From Alphaproteobacteria bacterium MarineAlpha6_Bin2 (GTDB taxonomy: Bacteria > Pseudomonadota > Alphaproteobacteria > GCA-002720895): a stretch of 10,735 nucleotides of DNA. Position numbers and translations under genes: made by a program. This document shows positions 1-9,180 of this stretch, in pieces. The notes under the pieces were generated by a model. The model made no database searches, was not told where the DNA came from, and saw nothing but the letters and a program-made list of their open reading frames with translations. The stretch's first letter is position 1. The number at the start of each line of letters is the position of its first letter. The stretch lies in the NCBI GenBank assembly GCA_002937815.1, contig PTKQ01000007.1:1-10735 (forward strand), written 5' to 3'.

Positions 1-199
1 TGACTTTTGGATAAGGGGGATAAATATTTTTATCAAGTAAAATTGAAGGAAAAAATATTAAAAAGTTTCGTTGAAAAAAATTTAATCTTTTTATTTTTTT
101 AATTTTGTATTGGAGCTTTAGTTTATCAGCAAGAGAAATAGACTGATTCTCATGACCAATTATATTATCTGATATGACCCAACAACTTTTTTTAACCAA
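1..199 (-). CDS. ELM1-family (DUF1022-like) protein, N-terminal part only
   Basis: This is the 5' part (66 codons) of a gene that leaves the window at position 1. From a TTG at 199-197 it reads as a protein beginning [19 protein letters not shown], then [11 protein letters not shown] and, near the edge, NIYPPYPKV. The pattern W-V-x-S/T-D, then G-H-E-N-Q, then S-L-A-x-x-L matches my recollection of the N-terminus of the bacterial 'mitochondrial fission ELM1' family (PF06258), which looks glycosyltransferase-like and whose bacterial role is not settled. The TTG is chosen because an in-frame TAG lies only five codons upstream (GAA ATT TTA TTA AGC between) and no ATG or GTG follows before the conserved motif. 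The gene overlaps the end of carB by 8 bases, so it is probably cotranscribed and translationally coupled with carAB. Family call from one short N-terminal motif; function not claimed. Confidence 0.7.
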   Translation of the reverse strand, partial: MVKKSCWVISDNIIGHENQSISLADKLKLQYKIKKIKRLNFFQRNFLIFFPSILLDKNIYPPYPKV

Positions 200-3100
200 G
201 CTTAATAAAATTTCCTAACTTCTCTTTTTTAAAGAATTTTTGTAAAGAACAAACGTCTAATTCTTTTTTTATAATAGCTTTTATAGCTTCCACAACTGCT
301 TTGGCACCAGCCGTTGTAGTATAATATGGAATTTTATTATTAATTGCTGAACGTCTTAATCTAAAACTATCTCTGATTGCTTGAGATCCTTCTGTAGTAT
401 TAAATATAAGATTTATTTTTCCTTCATCCATATAGTCTACAATGTTAGGCGAACCTTCCTTAACTTTTTTTATTGTTTTGCAATTTAATCCCATAACTTG
501 TAAGAAATTTGCGGTTCCTTTTGTAGCATATATTTTAAAACCAATCTGGCTTAAGTCTTGAATATAACCTCTAACTATTTCTTTATCGCTATTTTTTACT
601 GATACTAGAACATTGCCTTTTAATGGGATTGTTACTCCAGCTGATAGTTGGGACTTTGCAAAAGCTTTTCCAAATGTAGTATCAATTCCCATACCTTCAC
701 CAGTAGATTTCATTTCTGGTCCTAAAATTACATCTGATCCTGGAAACTTTGAGAATGGAAAAACAGATTCTTTTATAGCGACATATTTCGGATGTATTTT
801 TTTTAGTTTGAAAGAACTTAATTTGTTTCCAACCATTACTAATGCTGCTATTTTAGCGATAGGAACACCGGTAGCTTTTGCAACGAAGGGAACTGTTCGA
901 CTTGCTCTTGGGTTTGCTTCTATTATAAAAATATCATTATTTTGTATAGCTAATTGAACATTTAATAATCCTTTTACTTTTAAAGCTTTAGCAATTCGAG
1001 TAGTTTGTTTTTCTATTTCTTTGATTACAGAATTATTTAATGAATGAGGAGGTATAACACATGCTGAATCCCCCGAATGTATACCTGCCTCTTCTATATG
1101 TTCAATAACCCCAGCAATGTAAACATCTTTTCCATCTGAAATCGCATCTACATCAACCTCTATTGCAGATTTTAAATATGAGCCTATTAATAAAGGAAAG
1201 TTTCTTGAGTTTCTCAATGCTTTATTAATATATTTAATAAAATCTTTTTTTTCATTTATAATTTCCATAGCTTTTCCTCCCAAAACATAGGAAGGTCTAA
1301 CAATTAATGGTAATCCAATATTTTTTAAAGCCTTTTTAGACTCTTTAAAATTTTTTACTGTTATACTTTTTGGTTGGTGTATTTTTAATTTTTTAATTAA
1401 TTTTTTAAATCTTTCTCTATCTTCTGCTAAATCAATCGTATCAGAGGAAGTGCCAAGTATTTTAATTTTTTCTTTTGATAACGATTTAGCGAGATTTAAA
1501 GGAGTTTGCCCGCCAAATTGCAATATTATGCCAAGAAGATTCCCTTTTTGTTTTTCTACCTTTATTATTTCTAATACATCTTCAGAAGTTAGAGGTTCAA
1601 AATATAGTCTATCAGAAGTGTCATAATCAGTTGATACTGTTTCTGGGTTACAGTTAATCATAATTGTTTCAATATTCTTTTCTTTTAAGGCGTATGATGC
1701 ATGTACGCAACAGTAGTCAAATTCTATTCCCTGGCCAATTCTATTTGGTCCACCACCAATAATAATCACCTTATCTTTTGTACTTGGATTAGATTCACAA
1801 TTATTTATATTTTTTGGAATATCTTCATAAGTAGAATACATATATGGTGTTAAGGAAGAGAACTCAGCAGCACAGGTATCAATTCTTTTAAATACTGGTT
1901 TAATTTTTAATTTCTTTCTTATATTTCTTATGAATACCTCTTTATTATTAGATAGTGACGCTAGTCTTTTATCTGAAAATCCTAAACTTTTTAGATAAAA
2001 AATTTTAGATCTTTTTTTTGGCAGACCATTTTTTTTAATTAGTTTTTCACAATCAATAATTTTTTTTATCTCCCTTAAAAACCATTTATCTATTTTGGTA
2101 CATTTATTAACAAAATTAACGTCTTTGCCATCTCTAAAAGCTTGTGCTATCTGCAAAAACCTTGTAGGAGTAGGGGTTTTTAATTTATTTTTTGTTTCTT
2201 TTATTTCTACTAAACCGTCATATCCTTTATCAAGAGATCTAATAGCTTTTTGGAATGATTCACAAAAGTTTCTACCAATTGACATTACTTCTCCAACAGA
2301 TTTCATCGATGTACCAAGCTCAGATTTTGTTCCAGGAAATTTTTCAAATGTGAACCTGGGAATTTTAGTTACAATATAGTCAATTGATGGTTCAAAAGAA
2401 CAAGGAGTTACTTTTGTAATGTCATTTTTAATTTCATCTAATGTGTATCCGACTGCTAGTAAAGCTGCAACTTTTGCAATAGGAAAACCAGTTGCTTTAG
2501 ATGCTAGTGCAGATGACCTTGATACCCTAGGATTCATTTCAATGACAACTAAATCTCCATTATTTGGATTGATTGCAAATTGAACATTTGAACCACCTGT
2601 ATCCACTCCTATTTCTCTTAAAATGCTAAAACTAGCATTTCTCATTATTTGATATTCTTTGTCGGTAAGTGTTAATGCTGGAGCTACAGTTATACTATCT
2701 CCTGTATGTACTCCCATTGGATCAACGTTTTCAATAGAACAAACAACAATGCAATTATCTTTTCTATCTCTAACTACTTCAAGTTCAAATTCTTTCCATC
2801 CTATAACAGATTCTTCCACAAGGACTTGACCAATTGGAGAAATTGATAATCCTTCTTTTACAATATTTTGAAATTCTTTTATATTTTTTGCAGCCCCACC
2901 ACCTTGTCCACCTAATGTGAAAGAAGGTCTAATTATTACAGGCAAACCAATTTTATTTAATTTTTTTTTTGCGTCAATTAAATTTGTAGAAGTAAAACTC
3001 TTTGGAGTTTTTAAACCTATTTTAATCATAGTTTTTTTAAACAGATTTCTATCTTCAGCTTTTTTTATAGATTCAATAGATGCTCCAATTAATTTAACTT

Positions 3101-3434
3101 TATATTTTTTTAACAAACCCCTTTTATCCGCTTCTAATACAGCATTTAATGCCGTTTGTCCCCCCATAGTTGGCAATATTGCATCAGGTTTTTCTTTATT
3201 TAAAATCTTTTCAATAATTTCTATAGTAATAGGCTCAATATATGTTGAATCAGCCATATTTGGATCAGTCATAATGGTTGCTGGATTAGAATTTAATAAA
3301 ATAACTTTGTAACCTTCTTTTTTAAGAACCTTGCACGCCTGTGCACCTGAATAATCAAATTCGCACGCTTGTCCAATAATAATTGGACCTGCTCCAATTA
3401 TAAATATTGATTTAATTTTTTTATCTTTATGCAT
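192..3434 (-). CDS. carB: Carbamoyl-phosphate synthase large subunit CarB
   Basis: CarB makes carbamoyl phosphate from bicarbonate, two ATP and the ammonia channelled from CarA, feeding pyrimidine and arginine synthesis in the cytoplasm. The 1080 residues match the usual length (about 1073 in E. coli). The two homologous ATP-grasp halves are visible: [21 protein letters not shown] (from residue 10) and [19 protein letters not shown] (from 556), with the metal/ATP-binding motifs EMNPR (299-303) and EANPR (839-843). A C-terminal MGS-like allosteric domain starts at about 945; Thr971, Thr974, Lys990, Asn1012 and Thr1014 line up with the E. coli effector-phosphate ligands, so nucleotide regulation is probably kept. 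The start ATG lies inside the end of carA (shared bases ATGCATAA) and has no clear Shine-Dalgarno site, which implies translational coupling. The protein appears intact. Confidence 0.98.
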   Translation of the reverse strand: MHKDKKIKSIFIIGAGPIIIGQACEFDYSGAQACKVLKKEGYKVILLNSNPATIMTDPNMADSTYIEPITIEIIEKILNKEKPDAILPTMGGQTALNAVLEADKRGLLKKYKVKLIGASIESIKKAEDRNLFKKTMIKIGLKTPKSFTSTNLIDAKKKLNKIGLPVIIRPSFTLGGQGGGAAKNIKEFQNIVKEGLSISPIGQVLVEESVIGWKEFELEVVRDRKDNCIVVCSIENVDPMGVHTGDSITVAPALTLTDKEYQIMRNASFSILREIGVDTGGSNVQFAINPNNGDLVVIEMNPRVSRSSALASKATGFPIAKVAALLAVGYTLDEIKNDITKVTPCSFEPSIDYIVTKIPRFTFEKFPGTKSELGTSMKSVGEVMSIGRNFCESFQKAIRSLDKGYDGLVEIKETKNKLKTPTPTRFLQIAQAFRDGKDVNFVNKCTKIDKWFLREIKKIIDCEKLIKKNGLPKKRSKIFYLKSLGFSDKRLASLSNNKEVFIRNIRKKLKIKPVFKRIDTCAAEFSSLTPYMYSTYEDIPKNINNCESNPSTKDKVIIIGGGPNRIGQGIEFDYCCVHASYALKEKNIETIMINCNPETVSTDYDTSDRLYFEPLTSEDVLEIIKVEKQKGNLLGIILQFGGQTPLNLAKSLSKEKIKILGTSSDTIDLAEDRERFKKLIKKLKIHQPKSITVKNFKESKKALKNIGLPLIVRPSYVLGGKAMEIINEKKDFIKYINKALRNSRNFPLLIGSYLKSAIEVDVDAISDGKDVYIAGVIEHIEEAGIHSGDSACVIPPHSLNNSVIKEIEKQTTRIAKALKVKGLLNVQLAIQNNDIFIIEANPRASRTVPFVAKATGVPIAKIAALVMVGNKLSSFKLKKIHPKYVAIKESVFPFSKFPGSDVILGPEMKSTGEGMGIDTTFGKAFAKSQLSAGVTIPLKGNVLVSVKNSDKEIVRGYIQDLSQIGFKIYATKGTANFLQVMGLNCKTIKKVKEGSPNIVDYMDEGKINLIFNTTEGSQAIRDSFRLRRSAINNKIPYYTTTAGAKAVVEAIKAIIKKELDVCSLQKFFKKEKLGNFIKLG

Positions 3435-4593
3435 TATTTTTTATTAATTTATAAAATTTTTTAAAAAGTAAAAGATGATCATGCGGACCAGGTGATGCCT
3501 CTGGATGATGTTGTACAGAAAATACAGGTTTGTTTTTTAATTCAATTCCTTCAACAGATCCATCAAAAAGAGATTTATATGAGACTCTAACATTTTTTGG
3601 TAAAGAATTTTCTATCACTTCAAATCCATGATTTTGTACTGTGATTATTACTTTTCCTGTTTTAGTTTCTATCACTGGATGGTTTGCACCTCTATGACCA
3701 TGATGCATTTTTTTTGTTTTTGCTCCAAGAGCCAACGCAAGCATTTGATGACCTAAGCAAATACCAAAAGTAGGTATATTTTTTTTTAAAATTTTTTTAA
3801 TTATAGGAATCGAGAAATTTCCTGTTGCTGCTGGATCACCTGGCCCATTACTTAAAAAAATACCATCTGGCATTTTCTTAAATATGTTACTAGCAGAAGT
3901 TTTTGCTGGAACTACAGTTATTTTACATCCTAAGGATGCTAAATTTCTTAAAATATTATTTTTGGCTCCATAATCTATAGCAACAATATGAAATTTTTTT
4001 TTTTTATTTTCAACATATCCTTTCATTTTCATCCAAGTTGCTTGATTCCAATGAACGTTTTTTTTTCTTGTTACTTGTTCAGTTAGATCACATCCCGTAA
4101 TACCACCCCATTGAGATCTTTTCTTAAAAATGTTTTTTAAACCAAACATTCCATTCTTTTTGTGCACAATAGCGGCATTAATTGAACCATTTTCTCTTAA
4201 AATATGAGTAATATGTCTAGTATCAATACCACAAATTCCAACCAATTTATTCTCTTGAAGCCAAACCTGGAAATGATTAGTTGCTCTAAAGTTAGATTCT
4301 TGAGTTATATCTTCTCTTATTACCAAGCCTTTTGCTGCTGGTTTTATTGATTCGATATCATAATTGTTTGTTCCTGTATTACCAATATGGGGAAATGTGA
4401 ATGTAATTATTTGATTTGCATATGAGGGATCCGTAAGTATTTCTTGATAACCAAAAATTGATGTATTAAAACAAAGCTCTCCAATTATTTCACCTTCACA
4501 CCCTATTCCTTTTCCAAAAAAAACAGTATTATTTGCTAAAGCTAGTATCGCTGTAGATTTGTCATTATACTTAAGATGTGTTTTAGGTGGCGT
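3427..4593 (-). CDS. carA: Carbamoyl-phosphate synthase small subunit CarA, ACG start
   Basis: CarA is the glutaminase subunit that delivers ammonia to CarB. The class I glutamine amidotransferase triad is present: Cys279 in GICLGHQ, with His363 and Glu365 in [10 protein letters not shown] (each E. coli residue number plus 10). The first standard start in frame is a TTG at 4326, but coding clearly continues upstream: residues 17-80 read [33 protein letters not shown] and [10 protein letters not shown], the conserved CarA N-terminal domain. Between the in-frame TAA at 4611-4609 and that domain there is no ATG, GTG or TTG. ACG at 4593-4591 sits 5 bases after a perfect AAGGAGG and gives [10 protein letters not shown] and 388 residues, close to the family length of about 382. 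Either initiation is at ACG, or an ATG has been changed by mutation or sequence error. The gene overlaps carB by 8 bases. Confidence 0.93.
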   Translation of the reverse strand, partial: TPPKTHLKYNDKSTAILALANNTVFFGKGIGCEGEIIGELCFNTSIFGYQEILTDPSYANQIITFTFPHIGNTGTNNYDIESIKPAAKGLVIREDITQESNFRATNHFQVWLQENKLVGICGIDTRHITHILRENGSINAAIVHKKNGMFGLKNIFKKRSQWGGITGCDLTEQVTRKKNVHWNQATWMKMKGYVENKKKKFHIVAIDYGAKNNILRNLASLGCKITVVPAKTSASNIFKKMPDGIFLSNGPGDPAATGNFSIPIIKKILKKNIPTFGICLGHQMLALALGAKTKKMHHGHRGANHPVIETKTGKVIITVQNHGFEVIENSLPKNVRVSYKSLFDGSVEGIELKNKPVFSVQHHPEASPGPHDHLLLFKKFYKLIKNNA

Positions 4594-4605
4594 TTTAACC
4601 TCCTT
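4591..4605 (-). promoter_or_regulatory. carA: Strong Shine-Dalgarno site and ACG start of carA
   Basis: On the minus strand AAGGAGG (4605-4599) is followed by TTAAA and then ACG (4593-4591). This is the only full-length Shine-Dalgarno match I see before any gene in the window; carB, yqeY, dnaG, rpoD, mlaC and mlaA all lack one. It fixes the start of carA about 89 codons upstream of the first TTG in frame. The strong site could compensate for a weak start codon. Confidence 0.75.
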
Positions 4606-4629
4606 TATTTAGGCTTTAGAACAATCTAT

Positions 4630-4662
4630 TGATTTGTATGTAATATTCAAATCATTTTTTTT
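4630..4662. repeat. Inverted repeat with T-tract in the carA/yqeY divergent region
   Basis: TGATTTG (4630-4636) and CAAATCA (4648-4654) are perfect inverse complements around an 11-base spacer, followed on the plus strand by eight T (4655-4662). On the minus strand it lies about 40 bases before the carA Shine-Dalgarno site and could be an operator or a leader hairpin of carAB. On the plus strand stem plus T-run resembles a weak terminator, although no plus-strand gene ends here; it could stop antisense transcription. The stem is only 7 bp with 2 G/C pairs, and such repeats arise by chance in AT-rich DNA. Confidence 0.3.
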
Positions 4663-4676
4663 AAAAATTAACCAAA

Positions 4677-4703
4677 ATTAAATATTAACAAAAAGCATGC
4701 CAA
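4677..4703 (-). promoter_or_regulatory. Candidate carAB promoter
   Basis: On the minus strand TTGGCA (4703-4698, five of six to the sigma-70 -35 consensus) is followed after 15 bases by TTTAAT (4682-4677, five of six to the -10 consensus). The spacer is shorter than the preferred 17. If used, it would give a leader of roughly 75 bases that includes the inverted repeat at 4630-4654. AT-rich DNA gives many such matches, so this is a weak call. Confidence 0.25.
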
Positions 4704-4764
4704 AATATTTTTTTTAATAAAAAAAGAACTGAGTATTATCAATAATTTAGAATTTTTATTCATC

Positions 4765-4793
4765 TTGATTAAAATTTGAAAATAGTTTTAAAT
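4765..4793 (+). promoter_or_regulatory. Candidate promoter of the yqeY-dnaG-rpoD operon
   Basis: TTGATT (4765-4770) and TTAAAT (4788-4793) are separated by exactly 17 bases and lie 20 bases before the yqeY ATG, so transcription would begin near 4800 with a very short leader. Each box matches the sigma-70 consensus at four of six positions. It is the best-spaced candidate I found in this gap, but not strong. Confidence 0.3.
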
Positions 4794-4812
4794 TTATGTC
4801 CATTTCAGATAT

Positions 4813-5280
4813 ATGTTAAAACAAGAAATTACTTCAGCTTTAACACGCTTGATGAAAAAACAAGATAAGGTTTCTGTTAATACAATAAGATTAATTTTAG
4901 CTGTAATTAAAGATAAAGAAATATCAATGAGATCAAATGGCAGTTCTAATGAAATAACTGATAATGAAATCTTTTTATTACTTAGAAACATGATTAATCA
5001 ACGTCAAGATAGCATAATTCTTTATAAACAGGGCAAAAGAGAAGAACTTGCAAAGCAAGAAAACAATGAAATAAAAGTAATTGAACAGTTTTTGTCTAAG
5101 CAATTAAATAATAATGAAATAGAATCAGCGTGTAAGGAAGCTGTCAGTAATTCAGCAGTTAATGTCCAAGGAGATATTGACAAAATTATGAATGAACTAA
5201 AACATAAATTTCTGGGTAGAATTGATATGACAAAAGCTAGAACGCACATTAAAAAACTTTTGAGTGAAAATATAAAATAA
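4813..5280 (+). CDS. yqeY: GatB/YqeY-domain protein
   Basis: The 155 residues match the small, all-helical GatB/YqeY family (usually about 150), related to the C-terminal tail of the tRNA amidotransferase subunit GatB. Family features visible are the start (MLKQEITSALTRLMKKQDK), then VNTIRLILAVIKDKEI at 22-37, a helix rich in YKQGKREELAKQE (71-83), EQFLSKQL (91-98) and the C-terminal GRIDMTKARTHIKKLL (135-150). Its cellular role is not well defined; a link to tRNA is inferred from the GatB relationship only. It opens the plus-strand operon and its stop is 2 bases before the dnaG start. No Shine-Dalgarno site precedes the ATG. In many other proteobacteria rpsU occupies this position upstream of dnaG. 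Confidence 0.92.
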   Translation: MLKQEITSALTRLMKKQDKVSVNTIRLILAVIKDKEISMRSNGSSNEITDNEIFLLLRNMINQRQDSIILYKQGKREELAKQENNEIKVIEQFLSKQLNNNEIESACKEAVSNSAVNVQGDIDKIMNELKHKFLGRIDMTKARTHIKKLLSENIK

Positions 5281-5282
5281 TT

Positions 5283-7073
5283 ATGAAATTAGGAAGAGAA
5301 TTAATTGAAGAAATTAAACTCCGTTTGAAAGTATCAGATGTTATATCAAAAAAAGTTAAGTTAAAACCAAGAGGCAAGGAGTTTGTTGGTTTGTCACCTT
5401 TTTCTAATGAAAAAACACCATCATTTACTGTTTCAGATGAAAAAGGTTTTTTCCATTGTTTTAGTACTGGAGAACATGGAAGTATTTTTGATTTCATTAT
5501 GAAAACTGAGAATTTAAATTTTAAAGACGCTGTAAAAAGGTTAGCAAAAGAAGTTGGAATTACCGTTGAGGACTCTTTTTATCAAAAAAAGGATAGTGCC
5601 AAAATTAATAAAATAAAAATTTTAAAAACAATTCTACAAGAAGCTTGTAAATGGTATCAAGACAATTTAATAAGAGAATTGAAATGCAATTCATCGATTA
5701 GGGATCTATTTATAAAGAGAAACTTTAGCAGTAAAATAATTAGTGATTTTTATCTGGGCCTTGCTCCGAAAGCTAAAGATTCAACTTATAGTTTTCTTAG
5801 ATCAAAAAATTTTACAACCCAAGATATTTTAGATGCAGGATTAATAATTGTTTCAGAAAGAGATGGAAAAAAATATGATAGATTTAGCAATCGTGTTATT
5901 TTCCCTATTTTTGATTATTATTCTAATATTGTTGGTTTTGGTGGAAAAGCAATAAATACTAATCAATTAGCTAAATATATAAATTCTCCTTCAACACTTT
6001 TATATAAAAAAGGAGATTTATTATTTGGTTGGGAACAATGTAGAAAAGAATTAAAAAAAATTAGTACCCTATTTATTGTTGAAGGATATACAGATGTTAT
6101 TTCAATGTATAATATAGGTTTTAAAAATACTCTAGCACCACTTGGAACAGCGCTAACTGAAAAACAACTTTTTAAGTGTTGGCAAATTTTTAACGAACCA
6201 ACAATATGTATGGATGGAGATGTTGCAGGAACAAAAGCTGCAGAAAGAATATCAGAATTGATATTACCTCATTTAAAACCTGGTTATTCTATTAATTTTG
6301 TGAAATTGCCAATAGATGAAGATCCTGATAGTTTAATCTTATCAAAAAAACTGATTAAATTAAATAATTTATTAAAAAACAAAGTTTCATTAATAGATTT
6401 TCTTTGGAATAAATTAACCTTTGGGAAAAATTATAATACACCAGAGAAAAAAGCTGCATTGGAAGAAGAAATAGATAGTTTGGTTAGTAAAATAAAAAAT
6501 TTTAAAGTTAGAAAGAATTACATTAATTTTTTTAAACAAAAGTTCTTTGAAAAATTTAGTTTTAAATTAAATAATAATCTAAAATCAGAAAATAAATTAA
6601 ATTTGGAGAATAAAAATATCATTGATGCTAACAAAATTATAGAAAGAGTATTAATTGGAAGTGTCATTTTGTTTCCTAATTTATTGAACTTGATTAATAA
6701 AAAATTTTTTTCAATTAATTTCGAAACTAATAGTTTTAATGAGATAAAAAGTTTGATTTTAAAATTATATAATTCAAAAAAAACAATTGAAAATTCTTAC
6801 TTAAGGACTAAATTGTTATCGTCGGGATATCAGGAAATTATAGATAAATTAATTGATAAAACGATATTTGTTCACGCACCTTTTTTAAAAAATCTAAGCA
6901 ATGATTTTGATAAAATAGTAAAAGGGTGGAGTGAGTATTGGGAGATTTACAATAAAAAAGCTATTTTTAGAGAATTAAGAAAGAAAGCAGATGAATTATT
7001 AGATGATTTAAATGAAGAGAATTATTCAAAACTTAAAAATTTACAATCAACTGCAAGGAAAAATTATTTTTAA
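5283..7073 (+). CDS. dnaG: DNA primase DnaG with degenerate zinc ribbon
   Basis: DnaG makes the RNA primers for leading- and lagging-strand DNA synthesis, working with the DnaB helicase. The 596 residues (typical 580-650) show an N-terminal ribbon domain (about 30-75: VGLSPFSNEKTPSF and GFFHCFSTGEHG), the catalytic core with FSNRVIFPIFD (201-211), and a TOPRIM fold with FIVEGYTDV (Glu267) and CMDGDVAGTKAA (Asp311, Asp313), so the metal-binding active site is intact. A low-similarity, Lys/Asn-rich C-terminal part (about 385-596) is where DnaB contact is expected. Oddity: the four zinc ligands known from bacterial primases (Cys-x2-His...Cys-x2-Cys) align with Ser38, Ser41, Cys59 and Thr62, so three are missing although spacing is kept. 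The ATG follows the yqeY stop by 2 bases, indicating coupling. Confidence 0.97.
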   Translation: MKLGRELIEEIKLRLKVSDVISKKVKLKPRGKEFVGLSPFSNEKTPSFTVSDEKGFFHCFSTGEHGSIFDFIMKTENLNFKDAVKRLAKEVGITVEDSFYQKKDSAKINKIKILKTILQEACKWYQDNLIRELKCNSSIRDLFIKRNFSSKIISDFYLGLAPKAKDSTYSFLRSKNFTTQDILDAGLIIVSERDGKKYDRFSNRVIFPIFDYYSNIVGFGGKAINTNQLAKYINSPSTLLYKKGDLLFGWEQCRKELKKISTLFIVEGYTDVISMYNIGFKNTLAPLGTALTEKQLFKCWQIFNEPTICMDGDVAGTKAAERISELILPHLKPGYSINFVKLPIDEDPDSLILSKKLIKLNNLLKNKVSLIDFLWNKLTFGKNYNTPEKKAALEEEIDSLVSKIKNFKVRKNYINFFKQKFFEKFSFKLNNNLKSENKLNLENKNIIDANKIIERVLIGSVILFPNLLNLINKKFFSINFETNSFNEIKSLILKLYNSKKTIENSYLRTKLLSSGYQEIIDKLIDKTIFVHAPFLKNLSNDFDKIVKGWSEYWEIYNKKAIFRELRKKADELLDDLNEENYSKLKNLQSTARKNYF

Positions 7074-7089
7074 TTTAACCACTTTATGA

Positions 7090-7107
7090 ACAATATATTA
7101 ATATTGT
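7090..7107. repeat. Short inverted repeat between dnaG and rpoD
   Basis: ACAATAT (7090-7096) and ATATTGT (7101-7107) are perfect inverse complements around ATTA, in the 56-base gap between the dnaG stop and the rpoD ATG. It could be an operator or an mRNA processing hairpin, since cleavage between dnaG and rpoD is known in the E. coli operon. There is no T-run after it, so it does not look like a terminator. With one G/C pair per arm it may be chance. Confidence 0.25.
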
Positions 7108-7129
7108 GTCTTAATTGAAAAATTGAATT

Positions 7130-9142
7130 ATGAAAAAAAAAGATATAAAACAAAACAATAGTAATATTGATACAAAAAAATTATCGATTACAAGCTTAAT
7201 AAGAAAAGAAAAATATATTGATCAATTTAAAGATCTAGTTTTAGAATCAAAAAAAATTGGGAAAGTTTCTTTCACAAAAATAAAAAAGTTTTTTAATCCA
7301 GAAGTTTTAAATACATCTAAATTTGAAATAATTTTAAGTTTTCTGAATAATCAAGGCATTTCACTAAAAAGAAGAAATAGAGGTCCTAATATAGGAAACT
7401 CAAATATTGCAAAAAGACAAAAACAACTTGCTAAGAAATTAAAGAACGAAATAAAATCAGGTGATCCAGTTAGAATGTATTTAAAAGAGATGGGATCTGT
7501 AGAATTATTAACAAGAGAAGGTGAAGTCAAATTATCGAAAGAAATTGAAGAAGGGAAAAAAAGAATAATTGATTCAATTTACGAATTTCCCCTAACTTAT
7601 AAATTTTTTGTTAGTTATAGAAAAGATATTGAGGATAAAAAAATTTTAATTAGGCAGATTATCGATTTAGAAAAGTTTTACACGAGATATATTAATAAAA
7701 AGATACCAATTTCTTTAGAAGATACAGATTTAAATGCTGAAAGTAAAAATATAGAAATTGATGAAGATAATCAAGTAAAGAATTCAAATAACGAACCAAC
7801 TAATGAGCCGGAAAATGACTTAAAAAAAAGTAAAGTTACTAAAACAACAAAAAATTTAGATGCTGATGAAGATAATTTTACCATTTCTTTAATGGAAACT
7901 AAAATTGAATTAAAAATGTTAAAAATTTTGGAAAATATAGAAAAAAATTATCATAAGGCTAAAAAAGTTTTTAATGAAAAAAGGATATCTTTAAATTTAA
8001 AAAAGGATTTATCCAAACAAAAATTAAAAAAATATAATTTTTTTAAAAAAAAATTAGTTTTAAATTTGGAAAAATTATGTTTTAACGAAGAATGCTCCAA
8101 TCATTTTATCACAAAAATTAATAATTTTAATAAAGAACTTTTTCAACCACAAATTAATTTATTGAAACTTGCACAAGAATCAGGAATTGAAAGAAAAGAT
8201 TTTATTGAAGACTATTCTTCTAATGAATTAAATCCTTATTGGTCAATTAAACAATCTAGAAAAAATAAAAGTTGGTCAAATTTTTTTAAAAAAAATAAAA
8301 AAAAGATTAAAAAATTAAATTCTAAAATTTCAGATATATCAGTTAAAGCTGAAATATCTATATCAGAATTAAAGTATTTGTGTAATGAAATAAGAATTGG
8401 TAAAAAACAAGCAGACAAAGCTAAAAAACAAATGATAGAAGCGAACTTAAGATTAGTGATTTCTATTGCAAAAAAATATACAAATAGAGGTTTACAATTT
8501 TTAGATTTAATTCAAGAAGGAAACATTGGTTTAATGAAAGCTGTTGACAAGTTTGAATATAAGAGAGGATACAAATTTTCAACGTATGCTACATGGTGGA
8601 TTAGGCAGGCGATTACACGATCCATTGCTGACCAAGCTAGAACGATTAGAATCCCTGTTCATATGATTGAAACGATTAACAAAATTATAAGAACATCAAG
8701 AATTATGTTACATGAAATAGGTAGAGAACCCACACCAGAAGAATTATCCATCAAACTATCCATACCATTAGATAAAATACGTAAAGTTATGAAGATAGCA
8801 AGAGAACCTGTTAGCTTTGAAACTCCTGTAGGAGATGAGGATGATAGTTTTTTAGGTGATTTTATTGAAGATAAAAATGCCCCTGTTCCAGGAGATACGG
8901 CAATAAATTCAAGTTTAAGAGAAACAACTACAAGAGTTTTATCCAGTCTTACACCGCGAGAAGAACGAGTTTTAAGAATGAGATTTGGAATAGGAGTGAA
9001 ATCAGATCACACTTTAGAGGAGGTTGGTCAACAATTTTCTGTTACTCGGGAAAGAATTAGACAAATTGAAGCTAAAGCTTTGAGAAAATTAAAACATCCA
9101 AGTAGGTCAAGAAAACTCAAAAGTTTCTTAGATAATAACTAG
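7130..9142 (+). CDS. rpoD: Primary RNA polymerase sigma factor RpoD (sigma-70)
   Basis: This is the housekeeping sigma factor that directs RNA polymerase to -35/-10 promoters. The 670 residues hold a basic N-terminal region 1.1-like segment (about 1-90), region 1.2 ([22 protein letters not shown], 111-132), a long non-conserved region (about 150-420) with an acidic patch at 195-250 and a very Lys/Asn-rich stretch at 270-400, then region 2 ([13 protein letters not shown] 438-450, [18 protein letters not shown] 455-472, [20 protein letters not shown] 486-505), region 3 (about 515-595) and region 4 with the helix-turn-helix [20 protein letters not shown] (628-647). Full length, complete non-conserved region and region 1.1 make it primary rather than an alternative sigma. 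No Shine-Dalgarno site precedes the ATG; it is third in the yqeY-dnaG-rpoD operon. The tRNA gene 38 bases downstream is probably read through. Confidence 0.97.
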   Translation: MKKKDIKQNNSNIDTKKLSITSLIRKEKYIDQFKDLVLESKKIGKVSFTKIKKFFNPEVLNTSKFEIILSFLNNQGISLKRRNRGPNIGNSNIAKRQKQLAKKLKNEIKSGDPVRMYLKEMGSVELLTREGEVKLSKEIEEGKKRIIDSIYEFPLTYKFFVSYRKDIEDKKILIRQIIDLEKFYTRYINKKIPISLEDTDLNAESKNIEIDEDNQVKNSNNEPTNEPENDLKKSKVTKTTKNLDADEDNFTISLMETKIELKMLKILENIEKNYHKAKKVFNEKRISLNLKKDLSKQKLKKYNFFKKKLVLNLEKLCFNEECSNHFITKINNFNKELFQPQINLLKLAQESGIERKDFIEDYSSNELNPYWSIKQSRKNKSWSNFFKKNKKKIKKLNSKISDISVKAEISISELKYLCNEIRIGKKQADKAKKQMIEANLRLVISIAKKYTNRGLQFLDLIQEGNIGLMKAVDKFEYKRGYKFSTYATWWIRQAITRSIADQARTIRIPVHMIETINKIIRTSRIMLHEIGREPTPEELSIKLSIPLDKIRKVMKIAREPVSFETPVGDEDDSFLGDFIEDKNAPVPGDTAINSSLRETTTRVLSSLTPREERVLRMRFGIGVKSDHTLEEVGQQFSVTRERIRQIEAKALRKLKHPSRSRKLKSFLDNN

Positions 9143-9180
9143 CAAGATTTTTAAAAAAAATATATAGTTAAAATATAATT

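Noticed and set aside
613..957. 114-codon open frame opposite carB
   Set aside because: Lies wholly inside well-conserved carB on the other strand, has no family pattern and no start context; the same holds for the frames at 2095-2379 and 2917-3312.
3427..4326. 299-residue CarA beginning at TTG 4326
   Set aside because: It would remove about 89 residues of conserved CarA N-terminal domain that are plainly encoded upstream in the same frame.
4796..4819. Seven-codon ORF (MSISDIC) overlapping the yqeY start out of frame
   Set aside because: Too short to distinguish from chance in AT-rich DNA; no Shine-Dalgarno site or comparative support.
4794..5497. Minus-strand open frames opposite yqeY and dnaG
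   Set aside because: They are reading-frame shadows of clearly conserved genes, with low-complexity hydrophobic or serine-rich sequence.
8236..8418. 60-codon minus-strand frame opposite rpoD
   Set aside because: Phe/Leu-rich translation is the complement of the Lys/Asn-rich sigma region, not a membrane protein.
9174..9179. Perfect TATAAT just before the tRNA gene
   Set aside because: One base from the tRNA 5' end, so transcription would begin inside the tRNA; it cannot be the tRNA's own -10 box.
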